DNA of 50,840 nucleotides. Source: Gemmatimonas sp. GTDB lineage: Bacteria > Gemmatimonadota > Gemmatimonadetes > Gemmatimonadales > Gemmatimonadaceae. Positions 8,203-15,895 of this stretch are shown here, one piece after another. The position numbers and the translations under genes are program-made. The stretch lies in NCBI GenBank assembly GCA_011390935.1, contig JAABRL010000029.1:1-50840 (forward strand), in the 5' to 3' direction. Numbering within the stretch: the first letter of the stretch is position 1; each line of letters starts with the position of its first letter. The notes beneath the pieces were generated by a model. The model had not been told where the DNA came from and did not search any database. It saw nothing but the letters and a program-made list of their open reading frames with translations.

Positions 8203-9174
8203 CTACCGCGTGGCAGACCGCGCGGCGTGCACCGCGCCCAACTGCGGATCGAGTGCGCGCACGAGGAGCTCCGCAAAGCTCACGACTGAGGCATAAAACG
8301 CGGGATCCACCTTGTCGGCGTCATCGCCCGGCTGGTGATAGTCAGGGTGATCCTCCACGCCGAGGTAGAGGAACGGCACACCGATGCGGTGAAACGACGC
8401 ATGATCCGACGAGTTGGTCCAGTTGTCGCTCGGGCGAGCACCGGCGGTATCGTGCCCAAAGCGAACCGGCACCGCCGACTGCGATACGACCGCTTCCGCG
8501 AGCGGCTTGAGGAACGGATAATGCGCGGTGCCAGCGATCCAGAGCGTGCCGCCACCCTCGTGGCGCGACACCATGTCGAGGTTCACGTTGAGCGCGATGC
8601 GCTCTACGGGCACCGGCGGTGCAGCAGCGAAGGCACGCGAGCCGAGCATGCCACTCTCTTCGGCCTCGAACCACGCGAAGATCACATCGTGTTCGAGCGG
8701 CTCGGCCTTGAAACGCTCGGCGAGCGCCAGCAGCGCCACCGAACCGGACGCGTCGTCATCGGCGCCGTTGTAGATCACGTCATTGCGAATGCCGAGGTGA
8801 TCGTGATGCGCACTGAGGACGAGCACCGGGCCCCCGGGCACACGCCCGGGGATCATGGCCACCACGTTGGCGCCCACCGAATCGGCGCCGGGGCGCGCCC
8901 GCACTCGCACCGGCACCTGATATGCGTCGCCAATGGGCATCACGCCCATGGCACGCAGTTCGCGTTCGATGTACGCACGGCCGCGCGCGCCACCAGGCGT
9001 GCCGGCGCCGCGTCCTTCCATGGAGTCATGCGCGAGCGCGTGCAGCCGCGGCATGAGACGGTCGGGGCTGATCGGCGCGCGCTGCGCGGCCAACGACGAC
9101 GCGTCGGCGAGCGCAAAGCTGGCGAGTGCGAAGCTCGCGAGCGCGAGCGAGAGGAATCGACGACGTGGATTCAT
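8203..9174 (-). CDS. Secreted M28-family zinc peptidase
   Basis: 323 aa. The signal peptide (about 1-31, ending SLAAQ) contains a short tandem repeat ALASF-ALASF. The catalytic domain shows the M28 co-catalytic zinc set: His123 and Asp125 in SAHHDHLG, Asp139/140 in NGADDDASG, Glu172/173 in EAEESG, Asp200 in NVNLDM and His280 in DYHQPGDD. M28 enzymes are usually aminopeptidases acting in the periplasm or outside the cell. It overlaps the preceding ChaN-like gene's stop by 4 nt (ATGA), so it is translationally coupled, and it is the last gene before the terminator at 8131-8164. Placement behind thr genes probably reflects operon growth rather than a threonine-specific role. Confidence 0.93.
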   Translation of the reverse strand: MNPRRRFLSLALASFALASFALADASSLAAQRAPISPDRLMPRLHALAHDSMEGRGAGTPGGARGRAYIERELRAMGVMPIGDAYQVPVRVRARPGADSVGANVVAMIPGRVPGGPVLVLSAHHDHLGIRNDVIYNGADDDASGSVALLALAERFKAEPLEHDVIFAWFEAEESGMLGSRAFAAAPPVPVERIALNVNLDMVSRHEGGGTLWIAGTAHYPFLKPLAEAVVSQSAVPVRFGHDTAGARPSDNWTNSSDHASFHRIGVPFLYLGVEDHPDYHQPGDDADKVDPAFYASVVSFAELLVRALDPQLGAVHAARSATR

Positions 9175-10139
9175 CGGTGCACGTACACCACGTACTGGCC
9201 AAGGTCACGATGTTCACCGGCCTTCACCGTGTCGAGATCCTCCACCGGTCGGAACATCACCACCACCTGCTTCACGTCGCGCCGCTGCGTCTGCTTGTCC
9301 TTCACGCGGCGCGTGACCCGCTCCACGGTGCCGAGCGACTCTTCCACGTGAAAGCCGCCAGCGGCGTGCACGATGACGGCGTCGGGGTGCGCATCGAGCG
9401 CGCGCGCGATGCTTTCGGCCATGGCTTCATCCTTCACGCACTGCGCGGCATAAAAGCGGTCCATGGCCGCCGCAGGCATCGCGGCATCCCCGTGCGTGCC
9501 CATACCGCCCATGAGTGCCGTGAACTTGCGACCGTACTTCGTGTCGGTGCTGCACTGGTTCTCGGCCGCGGCCCAGCCACGCGACGTGGCGTTGAGCGTG
9601 TCGAACACCGCCAGTCCGTTGCGCGACACCGCCGAGGCCAACGGGCGCGGAATGTTGGACGCGACCACCGGCCACCCCTTGGTCTTCGCGAACTCCACCA
9701 GTGGACGATAGTCGTCGGTGTAGTTGTTCCACGGGCGCGAGTCGGCCACGAAGGTGCTCTCGGGGATCTCGCCGGCGAGATACCGATCGAGCAGCGCCTG
9801 CACATCGCGTTCGATCATCTCGAGCGACACCACGACCTTCACCCCTCGGCGCGCGAGCCCCTCGAGCACGGCCAGCTGCAGCGCGTGCGTACCACGATCA
9901 TCGTGCTGCTCGCCGAGGTGAATGACATCGGCGTTCGATACATCGCGCAGCATGGCCTCGAAGTCGGTGAACGACTTGCCGCGCGTGACGCGATGCGCGA
10001 CGTAGGCGGGCGCGGGACCGACCGCGGCTGGCGGTTTCGCCGACGGTAATGGCGCCTGCGCACCCAGCGCGCCGCTCGCGGCTACAAGACACGCAGCAGC
10101 GGCGCGCAGTACGCGCAGGTTTGGTGACACGACTACCAT
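9171..10139 (-). CDS. ChaN-like (haem-binding uptake family) exported protein
   Basis: 322 aa with an N-terminal signal sequence (about 1-27, ending ALGAQ), and no lipobox. The ChaN family signature is clear: LGEQHDD at about 75-81, a SLEMIERDVQ segment at about 105-114, and the RPWNNYTDDYRPLVEFA region. ChaN proteins bind haem or related iron compounds; the biological role is not settled. The C-terminal part (VIVHAAGGFHVEESLGTVER) holds the conserved GxxH stretch of the family. It overlaps the SDR gene by 7 nt upstream and the M28 gene by 4 nt downstream, in the middle of a polycistronic unit led by thrA. What the protein binds here is inference only. Confidence 0.85.
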   Translation of the reverse strand: MVVVSPNLRVLRAAAACLVAASGALGAQAPLPSAKPPAAVGPAPAYVAHRVTRGKSFTDFEAMLRDVSNADVIHLGEQHDDRGTHALQLAVLEGLARRGVKVVVSLEMIERDVQALLDRYLAGEIPESTFVADSRPWNNYTDDYRPLVEFAKTKGWPVVASNIPRPLASAVSRNGLAVFDTLNATSRGWAAAENQCSTDTKYGRKFTALMGGMGTHGDAAMPAAAMDRFYAAQCVKDEAMAESIARALDAHPDAVIVHAAGGFHVEESLGTVERVTRRVKDKQTQRRDVKQVVVMFRPVEDLDTVKAGEHRDLGQYVVYVHR

Positions 10140-10867
10140 GGTCGCTCCACTCCGGTGTAATCGAAAAAGCCGCCGCTCTGCGACGGGGTAATGGCGTCGG
10201 TGACCGACAGCAGCCCCGCCGCCGATTCGTGAATCGGAATACGAAAGGCCGGACCGTCAGGCGTGGTGGCGTACCAGCCCGGATTGCCCGTGAGACAGGT
10301 GATGCCGAAGTCGGCCACATCGTACGCCAACGCGCGCACCATCATGTGCAGCCCTGACGCGCTGGCACAGGATGCGTAGTCGCCGCCCTTCACCTTGCCC
10401 GCGAGCGAGCCCAGCCACGTACTCACGAACAATACCCGCGCGCCGCGCTCGCGTTGCAGAAACGGCAGCAGCGTACGCACGAGCAGCACCGGCGCCACGG
10501 CGGTGCGCCGATAGTGCTCCACGAGCCCGGTGCCCGACATGGTGGCGAATTGCGCGTCGCGCTCTGTGTCCGCCAGCTTCTCGTGGGCACCAGGTTCCGG
10601 CGGTGCGAGCAGCAGCAGGTCGATCGACGGCGCGATCTCCTCGAGCACGGGGATGGCCGACGCGACCGACGCCGCGTCGGCCGGATCGAGCGGCACCAAC
10701 TCCAGTCCGCCAAACTCGGCGCGCAGATCGGCCAGCACCGGAACACGTGCCGGATTGCGCGAGGTGGCGATCACCCGATCACCGCGTTCGAGACAGGCGC
10801 GCACAAGGGCCACGCCGAGGGGGCGACTGGCGCCGGTGATGAGGGTACGACGACCGGGAGGAAGCAT
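10133..10867 (-). CDS. SDR-family protein lacking the catalytic lysine
   Basis: 244 aa with a Rossmann fold. The nucleotide-binding motif TGASRPLG is at 11-18, the next strand ends in ATSRNP as in NADP-linked SDRs, and DPAD at 61-64 fits the adenine contact. The active-site region has Ser149 (FVSTW) and Tyr164 (GDYASCAS), but Ala168 stands where the YxxxK lysine should be, and the usual NNAG is replaced by LAPP. It may therefore bind nucleotide without classical oxidoreductase activity, or use another residue. The ATG shares one base with the thrC stop (TGATG at 10865-10869) and the end overlaps the ChaN-like gene, so it is co-translated with the threonine genes. Substrate unknown. Confidence 0.8.
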   Translation of the reverse strand: MLPPGRRTLITGASRPLGVALVRACLERGDRVIATSRNPARVPVLADLRAEFGGLELVPLDPADAASVASAIPVLEEIAPSIDLLLLAPPEPGAHEKLADTERDAQFATMSGTGLVEHYRRTAVAPVLLVRTLLPFLQRERGARVLFVSTWLGSLAGKVKGGDYASCASASGLHMMVRALAYDVADFGITCLTGNPGWYATTPDGPAFRIPIHESAAGLLSVTDAITPSQSGGFFDYTGVERPW

Positions 10868-12240
10868 CAGGGGGGTGACACGGTGGAACGGGAACGGGCG
10901 TCGGCGGCGAGTACGGCCGCCACTGCAGAGACGCTCGCATCGATTTCAATGGGGGCGTTGGCCGGCGCCTCGGGGAACGCCGCGTCCTGATGCATGCGTA
11001 CCAGAATGCCGGGATCCTTGAGCACGTGGCCGGTGAGCACGGCGACCACCCGATCGCCCGACCTCATCACGCCGTTGTGCACCAGCGCGCGAGCACCTGC
11101 GATACTCGCAGCGCTGGCCGGCTCACACCCTACGCCGGCCGCGTCGATCACACGCTTGGCCGCGAGAATCTCGGCGTCGGTGACCGACAGCACCATACCG
11201 TCTGTGAAGGTGATGGCATCGACCGCCCGATCATGCGAGGCCGGATCGCCGATGCGAATCGCTGTCGCGAGCGTCTCGGCCTGCACGCGCGTGCGCGTGC
11301 GGAAGCCATCGGCAAAGCTCGCGGCGAATGGTGCGGCACCAGAGGCCTGCACCGAGGCGAGGCGCGGCACACGATTGATGAGTCCGAGCGCCTTCGCTTC
11401 ACGCAACGCCTTGCCGAACGCGGCCGTGTTGCCGAGGTTGCCGGCGGGCAGCACGATCCAGTCGGGTGCATCCCAGCCGAGTTGCTGCAACAGCTCGAAG
11501 ACGATCGTTTTCTGTCCTTCGAGACGCCACGGATTGATCGAGTTGAGCAGATAGATGCCAAGCTCGCGCGCGGCGTCCTGGACGAGACGCAGGCAGTCGT
11601 CGAAATCGCCGCGCACGAGCAGCGTGCGGGCGCCGTACGACAGCGTCTGCGTGAGCTTGCCGAGCGCCACCTGCCCTGCCGGCACGAACACGAGCGCGGG
11701 CAGTCCGGCCTGCGCCGCGTACGCCGCGAGCGCCGCCGACGTGTTGCCGGTGCTCGCACAGGCGACCGCACTCGCACCAACGCGCACGGCCTGTGTGGTG
11801 CCCACGGTCATGCCGCGATCCTTGAACGACCCGGTGGGGTTCATGCCCTCATGCTTCACCCACAGCGCGTCTACGCCCACATACTGCGACAGTGCACGGC
11901 GCTGCAGCAGCGCCGTGTTGCCCTCGGGCCAGCTCACGATCGCGTCGCCCGCGGTAGGCATCACGACGGACTGAAAGCGCCACACGCCCGATGCATGACC
12001 CACAGGACGTGCGCAGCAGTGATTCGCGAAGCTGGCACGCAGCGCGATGCCGTCCACTGGTGCAGCGAAGGCATCGGCGGGTACCGCATGACGCACTTCG
12101 AGCAGGCCGCCACACGCGTCACACTGAGGCGACGCATGCAGGTCCGGATACTCGGCGCCACAGCTGGCGCAGCACTGAATCGACGGTCGCCCGACCGGCA
12201 ACACGTCGGGCCACCGCGAGCGAGACATCGATGCACTCAT
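10867..12240 (-). CDS. thrC: Threonine synthase
   Basis: 457 aa. It converts O-phosphohomoserine to threonine with PLP, the last step of the pathway whose earlier steps are encoded just upstream. An N-terminal zinc ribbon is visible (Cys24/Cys27 and Cys40/Cys43, CCASCG...CDACGG), found in many bacterial and archaeal threonine synthases. The PLP lysine is Lys140 in GSFKDRG, followed by ACASTGNTSAALAAYAAQAG for phosphate/cofactor binding. The start was chosen at 12240 because its ATG overlaps the thrB stop as ATGA; the open frame extends upstream only into thrB antisense. The stop overlaps the SDR start by one base. Confidence 0.95.
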   Translation of the reverse strand: MSASMSRSRWPDVLPVGRPSIQCCASCGAEYPDLHASPQCDACGGLLEVRHAVPADAFAAPVDGIALRASFANHCCARPVGHASGVWRFQSVVMPTAGDAIVSWPEGNTALLQRRALSQYVGVDALWVKHEGMNPTGSFKDRGMTVGTTQAVRVGASAVACASTGNTSAALAAYAAQAGLPALVFVPAGQVALGKLTQTLSYGARTLLVRGDFDDCLRLVQDAARELGIYLLNSINPWRLEGQKTIVFELLQQLGWDAPDWIVLPAGNLGNTAAFGKALREAKALGLINRVPRLASVQASGAAPFAASFADGFRTRTRVQAETLATAIRIGDPASHDRAVDAITFTDGMVLSVTDAEILAAKRVIDAAGVGCEPASAASIAGARALVHNGVMRSGDRVVAVLTGHVLKDPGILVRMHQDAAFPEAPANAPIEIDASVSAVAAVLAADARSRSTVSPP

Positions 12241-13220
12241 GCGGTGGCTCCCCAAGCGTCGTGATCGGCAACGGCGGCATCGACGGCGTGCCAGCGCGCC
12301 CCGACGTCGTCGATGGTGACCACACGAATGTCGCAATCCACGCCCGTGGCGCGGTAGACGAACTGCATGGCCGCCGCGGCCTGCGCCGCGATCGCTTCGC
12401 TGGGGCACACGGCGAAGGTCGTCGGTCCACTACCAGAGAACGATCCACCCACCGCGCCAGCGTCGCGGGCGGCGCGCAGCGCGTCGGCAAAACCGGGCAC
12501 CCGCGGTGCACGCGCCGGTTCGGCGATGTGGTCCACCAGCGATCGTCCGAGCAGGGCGAGATCGCCGCTCGCGAACGCTGTCACCATGGCAGACACACTT
12601 GCCAACTGCGCGATGCAGGTCGCGCGTGGCAGAAACTGCGGCAGCACGGTACGCGCATCGGCAGTACGCACGGTGATGTGCGGGTACGCGAGCGCGAACC
12701 ACGGCGCGCGTTGTACCGGCACACGCACCGCATCGCACGGATCGGTGCCGAGCACCGTGACCACGCCACCCATGAGCGAGGGCGCGAGGTTGTCGAGGTG
12801 CCGACCGGCCACCGTGCTCTCGGCTTCGAGACAGCAGCCGAGCAGCGTCATCTGGTCGAGGGGTTCCCCGAGCAGCGCGTGCACCGCCACCGCCGCCGCG
12901 ACCGCGCTGGCCGCACTGCCCCCCTGTCCTGCACTCAGCGGCAATCCCTTGATCACGCGCAGCGTCGCGCCAAATGCCGGTGCCCCGCACGCCCGTCGTA
13001 CCGCATCGGCGGCGATGGTGCACGCGTGCCGCGCCGGATCGGTGGGCAGATCGGGGTGCCCCGCATCTTCAAGCACGAGCACGTCGCCGGCGATGCGCCG
13101 CGCGACCACGCGATCCCCCGCACCGGTCACGGCGCATCCGAGCACGTCGAGTCCCGGTCCGATGTTGCCGATGCTGCCGGGTGCGAAGGCGTGCACGGCT
13201 TCGGGCAGTGTGTCGGTCAT
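12237..13220 (-). CDS. thrB: Homoserine kinase (GHMP family)
   Basis: 327 aa. It phosphorylates homoserine with ATP. GHMP motif 1 is FAPGSIGNIGPGLDVLG near the N-terminus; the phosphate-binding loop GLPLSAGQGGSAASAVAA lies at about 93-110, and the C-terminal motif is GSFSGSGPTTFAV. The start at 13220 has GGAG 7 nt upstream and places the first GHMP strand correctly; the longer frame back to 13277 is not needed. It follows thrA by 31 nt and overlaps thrC by 4 nt. Confidence 0.95.
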   Translation of the reverse strand: MTDTLPEAVHAFAPGSIGNIGPGLDVLGCAVTGAGDRVVARRIAGDVLVLEDAGHPDLPTDPARHACTIAADAVRRACGAPAFGATLRVIKGLPLSAGQGGSAASAVAAAVAVHALLGEPLDQMTLLGCCLEAESTVAGRHLDNLAPSLMGGVVTVLGTDPCDAVRVPVQRAPWFALAYPHITVRTADARTVLPQFLPRATCIAQLASVSAMVTAFASGDLALLGRSLVDHIAEPARAPRVPGFADALRAARDAGAVGGSFSGSGPTTFAVCPSEAIAAQAAAAMQFVYRATGVDCDIRVVTIDDVGARWHAVDAAVADHDAWGATA

Positions 13221-13251
13221 GCACGCACTCCACGGTGAGACGGAACGGAGC

Positions 13252-15792
13252 TCATGCGCCCGCCAGTTTGAGTACATCGTTGAGCACGCCCGCTGCCGTC
13301 ACGGCCGGACCGGCGCCGGGGCCTGTAATGGCGAGCGGATTTTCGAGATACCGCGGCGTGGTGAACACGATCTGGTTGTCCGTGCCACGCAATCCGGCGA
13401 GCGGGTGTGATCGGTCCACGGCGCGCAGCCCCACGGTGATCTTGCGCGGCGTGACGGTGAGCACGTAGCGCAGCACGGCGTTCGCGCGCTCCGCCGCCTC
13501 CTGTCGCGCGCGCCAGTCTTCATCGTACTCCTCGAGTCCCGCCACGAAGGCATCACGCGACAGCGCGCGCGCCGACTCGGGTACGAGCGACTCCACCTCG
13601 ACGCCATCGAGCTCGCCACGATAGCCAAGCATGCGTCCGAGAATGAGCGCCTTGCGCGCCACGTCCATGCCCGACAGATCGTCGCGCGGGTCGGGTTCGG
13701 TATACCCCTTGGCCATCGCGCGGCGCACCGCATCACTGAACGCGCGTCCGCGACCGATTTCGGTGAGCAGGAATCCGAGCGTGCCCGAGGTGCACCCCTC
13801 GATGCGTGTGACGCGGTCGCCCGCGTCCACGAGCTTTGCGTAGGTGTCCATGACCGGCAGACCGGCGCCCACCGTGGTCTCGAAGAGCAGGCGGCGTCCC
13901 TGGGCACGCGCCAGCGCATGCAGCGCATCCACGGAGGCGCGCGGCGCCGAGAGCGGTCGTTTGTTGGCGAGCACGATATCAAACCCCGCCGTGAGGGCGG
14001 CCTCGATTGCCGACAGGGTGTCGTCGGCGGTGAGATCGACCAGCACGGGGTGGGACAGCGCGTGGCGGGCGATCGCCTGCACCGCTGCTGCGCCGGTGTG
14101 CCGCTGGCCGCCGTCTGCGCTGGCCAGCGATGCACCGGCCTCCTTGTGCGCCGCGAGCGCCGCCAGACGACGAGCGCTCAGCCCGTTGGCGTCGAAGACG
14201 AGGCCGCTGCGATCGCACACGGCCACCACACGCACCAGCGTGCGTGCCTTGCCGCGACCCAACAGACGTGTGAACTCACGGCCGATCTGGCCGAAGCCGA
14301 ACAGCACCACATCCACATGCGACGAGGTACCGGCCGCCCCGCCGCCGATCTTGTCGAGCTGGAATTCCGCGTGCACCGCGCGCACCGCATCCGGCGCGGC
14401 GTCCTCGTCGATGACCACGGTGATGTTGAGCTCCGACGAGCCCTGCGCGATGGCGACGATGTTGATGCCGGCGCGGCCGAGGGAGGTGAACACACGCGCC
14501 GCAAGCCCCCGCGTACCGGCCATGCCGAGGCCGACCACCGCCACCATCGCGACGCCTGTGCGCACGTCGATGCGTTCGATCTCGCGGCGCTGCCGTTCGG
14601 CCGCGAACTCTGCCTCGAGCGCGGTGTGCGCGGCATCGGCCGACTCGGCTGGAATGCACAGCGAGATCGCGTGCTCCGACGAGGCCTGCGTGATGAACGA
14701 CACCGAGACACCCGTGCGCTGCAGCGCGGTGAACGTGCGCGCGGCGATGCCGGGCACGCCGAGCATGCCGTTGCCGGTCACCGTGACGAGTGCCTGCTCG
14801 CGCACCATCGACAGCGCCTTCACCGGATACTTCTGCAGCGTGCGGCGCGAGGAGATTTCGGTGCCCGTGCTGATCGGATCGCCGAAGGGGCGCACGTGCA
14901 TGGGCGTACTCGTGCGCGCCAGCGGAATCAGGGCGCGCGGGTGTAGCACCTTTGCCCCGTAATACGCCAGTTCCGAGGCCTCGCGCACGTTGAGCTGCGG
15001 GATCACACGCGCCGTCGGCACGATGCGCGGATCGGTGGTGAGCAGCCCGGGCACGTCTTTCCAGAGGTGCACACTGTCGGCACCGAGCACGCGGGCGAGC
15101 ACGGTCGCCGTGAGATCGGAGCCACCGCGGCCGAGCGTGGTGACGGTGCCGTCCGGCGATGCGCCGAGGAAGCCGGGCACCACGGGAATGACGCCCTTGC
15201 GCAGCAGCGGCCCGAGGACCGCGCGCGCCGCCTTCTCGGTGGCCCCGAGCTCGGGGAACGCGCCGCCGTGCACACCGTCGGTGAGAATCACACTGGTGGC
15301 CTTCACGTACGCGGCGTCCGTGCCCGCGGCTTCGAGACCGGCCGCCAGCATGAGCGCCGAAAGCTTCTCGCCGCGAGAGAGCAGAAAGTCGTTGGTGCGC
15401 GGCGTGAGCTCGCGCAGCGAGGCGACGCCGTCGAGCAGCGTGACGAGCGCCTCGTGCGCCCGCGCCACCTCGGCCAGCACCTGCGTACGCAGCGCGCCCC
15501 GCGGCACCACGGCTCGCACCACCACGTCATGCCGCTCCTTAAGCGCATCCACGAGGACCATGCGGTCGGCGCGGGCCGCGGCACTGCGGCCCCCTGCCAA
15601 CGCGCGCCGCCCGAGATCGAGCAGCGCATCGGTCACGCCGGCCATGGCCGACACCACAACGACAGCGGGACCGGCGGGCTGCGCCCGCACCAACGCAATC
15701 GCGTGGCGCACGGCATCGGCGTCGGCCAGGGAGGCGCCGCCGAACTTGTGCACACGGGGCGGGCGCGAGCGGGAACGTCTGACAGGGACCAT
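13252..15792 (-). CDS. thrA: Bifunctional aspartokinase / homoserine dehydrogenase
   Basis: 846 aa, close to E. coli ThrA (820). The aspartokinase domain (about 12-300) starts with VHKFGGASLADADAV and contains VVVVSAMAGVTDALL and GRGGSDLTATVLA. Two ACT-type regulatory segments follow (about 330-470), with TGNGMLGVPGIAARTF and VGLGMAGTRGLAARVF. The homoserine dehydrogenase part (about 490-846) has the NAD(P) motif LFGFGQIGREF, DIVLANKRPLS, ETTVGAGLPVMDTY and the catalytic-region DDLSGMDVARKALILGRMLG. It performs the first and third steps toward threonine and is probably feedback-inhibited through the ACT region. ATG at 15792 is chosen because the kinase motif begins 12 residues later. There is no Shine-Dalgarno; see the promoter entry. 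First gene of the operon. Confidence 0.95.
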   Translation of the reverse strand: MVPVRRSRSRPPRVHKFGGASLADADAVRHAIALVRAQPAGPAVVVVSAMAGVTDALLDLGRRALAGGRSAAARADRMVLVDALKERHDVVVRAVVPRGALRTQVLAEVARAHEALVTLLDGVASLRELTPRTNDFLLSRGEKLSALMLAAGLEAAGTDAAYVKATSVILTDGVHGGAFPELGATEKAARAVLGPLLRKGVIPVVPGFLGASPDGTVTTLGRGGSDLTATVLARVLGADSVHLWKDVPGLLTTDPRIVPTARVIPQLNVREASELAYYGAKVLHPRALIPLARTSTPMHVRPFGDPISTGTEISSRRTLQKYPVKALSMVREQALVTVTGNGMLGVPGIAARTFTALQRTGVSVSFITQASSEHAISLCIPAESADAAHTALEAEFAAERQRREIERIDVRTGVAMVAVVGLGMAGTRGLAARVFTSLGRAGINIVAIAQGSSELNITVVIDEDAAPDAVRAVHAEFQLDKIGGGAAGTSSHVDVVLFGFGQIGREFTRLLGRGKARTLVRVVAVCDRSGLVFDANGLSARRLAALAAHKEAGASLASADGGQRHTGAAAVQAIARHALSHPVLVDLTADDTLSAIEAALTAGFDIVLANKRPLSAPRASVDALHALARAQGRRLLFETTVGAGLPVMDTYAKLVDAGDRVTRIEGCTSGTLGFLLTEIGRGRAFSDAVRRAMAKGYTEPDPRDDLSGMDVARKALILGRMLGYRGELDGVEVESLVPESARALSRDAFVAGLEEYDEDWRARQEAAERANAVLRYVLTVTPRKITVGLRAVDRSHPLAGLRGTDNQIVFTTPRYLENPLAITGPGAGPAVTAAGVLNDVLKLAGA

Positions 15793-15802
15793 GGTGCGGC
15801 GG

Positions 15803-15832
15803 AGGATACCGTCAACAGCGGGCACCTGTCCA
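15803..15832 (-). promoter_or_regulatory. Candidate thrA promoter, possibly near-leaderless
   Basis: On the minus strand TGGACA (complement of 15827-15832) is followed after 18 nt by TATCCT (complement of 15803-15808), which ends only 10 nt before the thrA ATG. Transcription would start within a few bases of the ATG, consistent with the absence of a Shine-Dalgarno there. Sigma-70-like boxes are assumed; the native consensus is not known to me. Confidence 0.35.
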
Positions 15833-15895
15833 CTGCCCTGTCCCGATCGGTAACTTTGATCGTCAAGCAGGCGAGGCGATGCCGGACGGTGTCGC

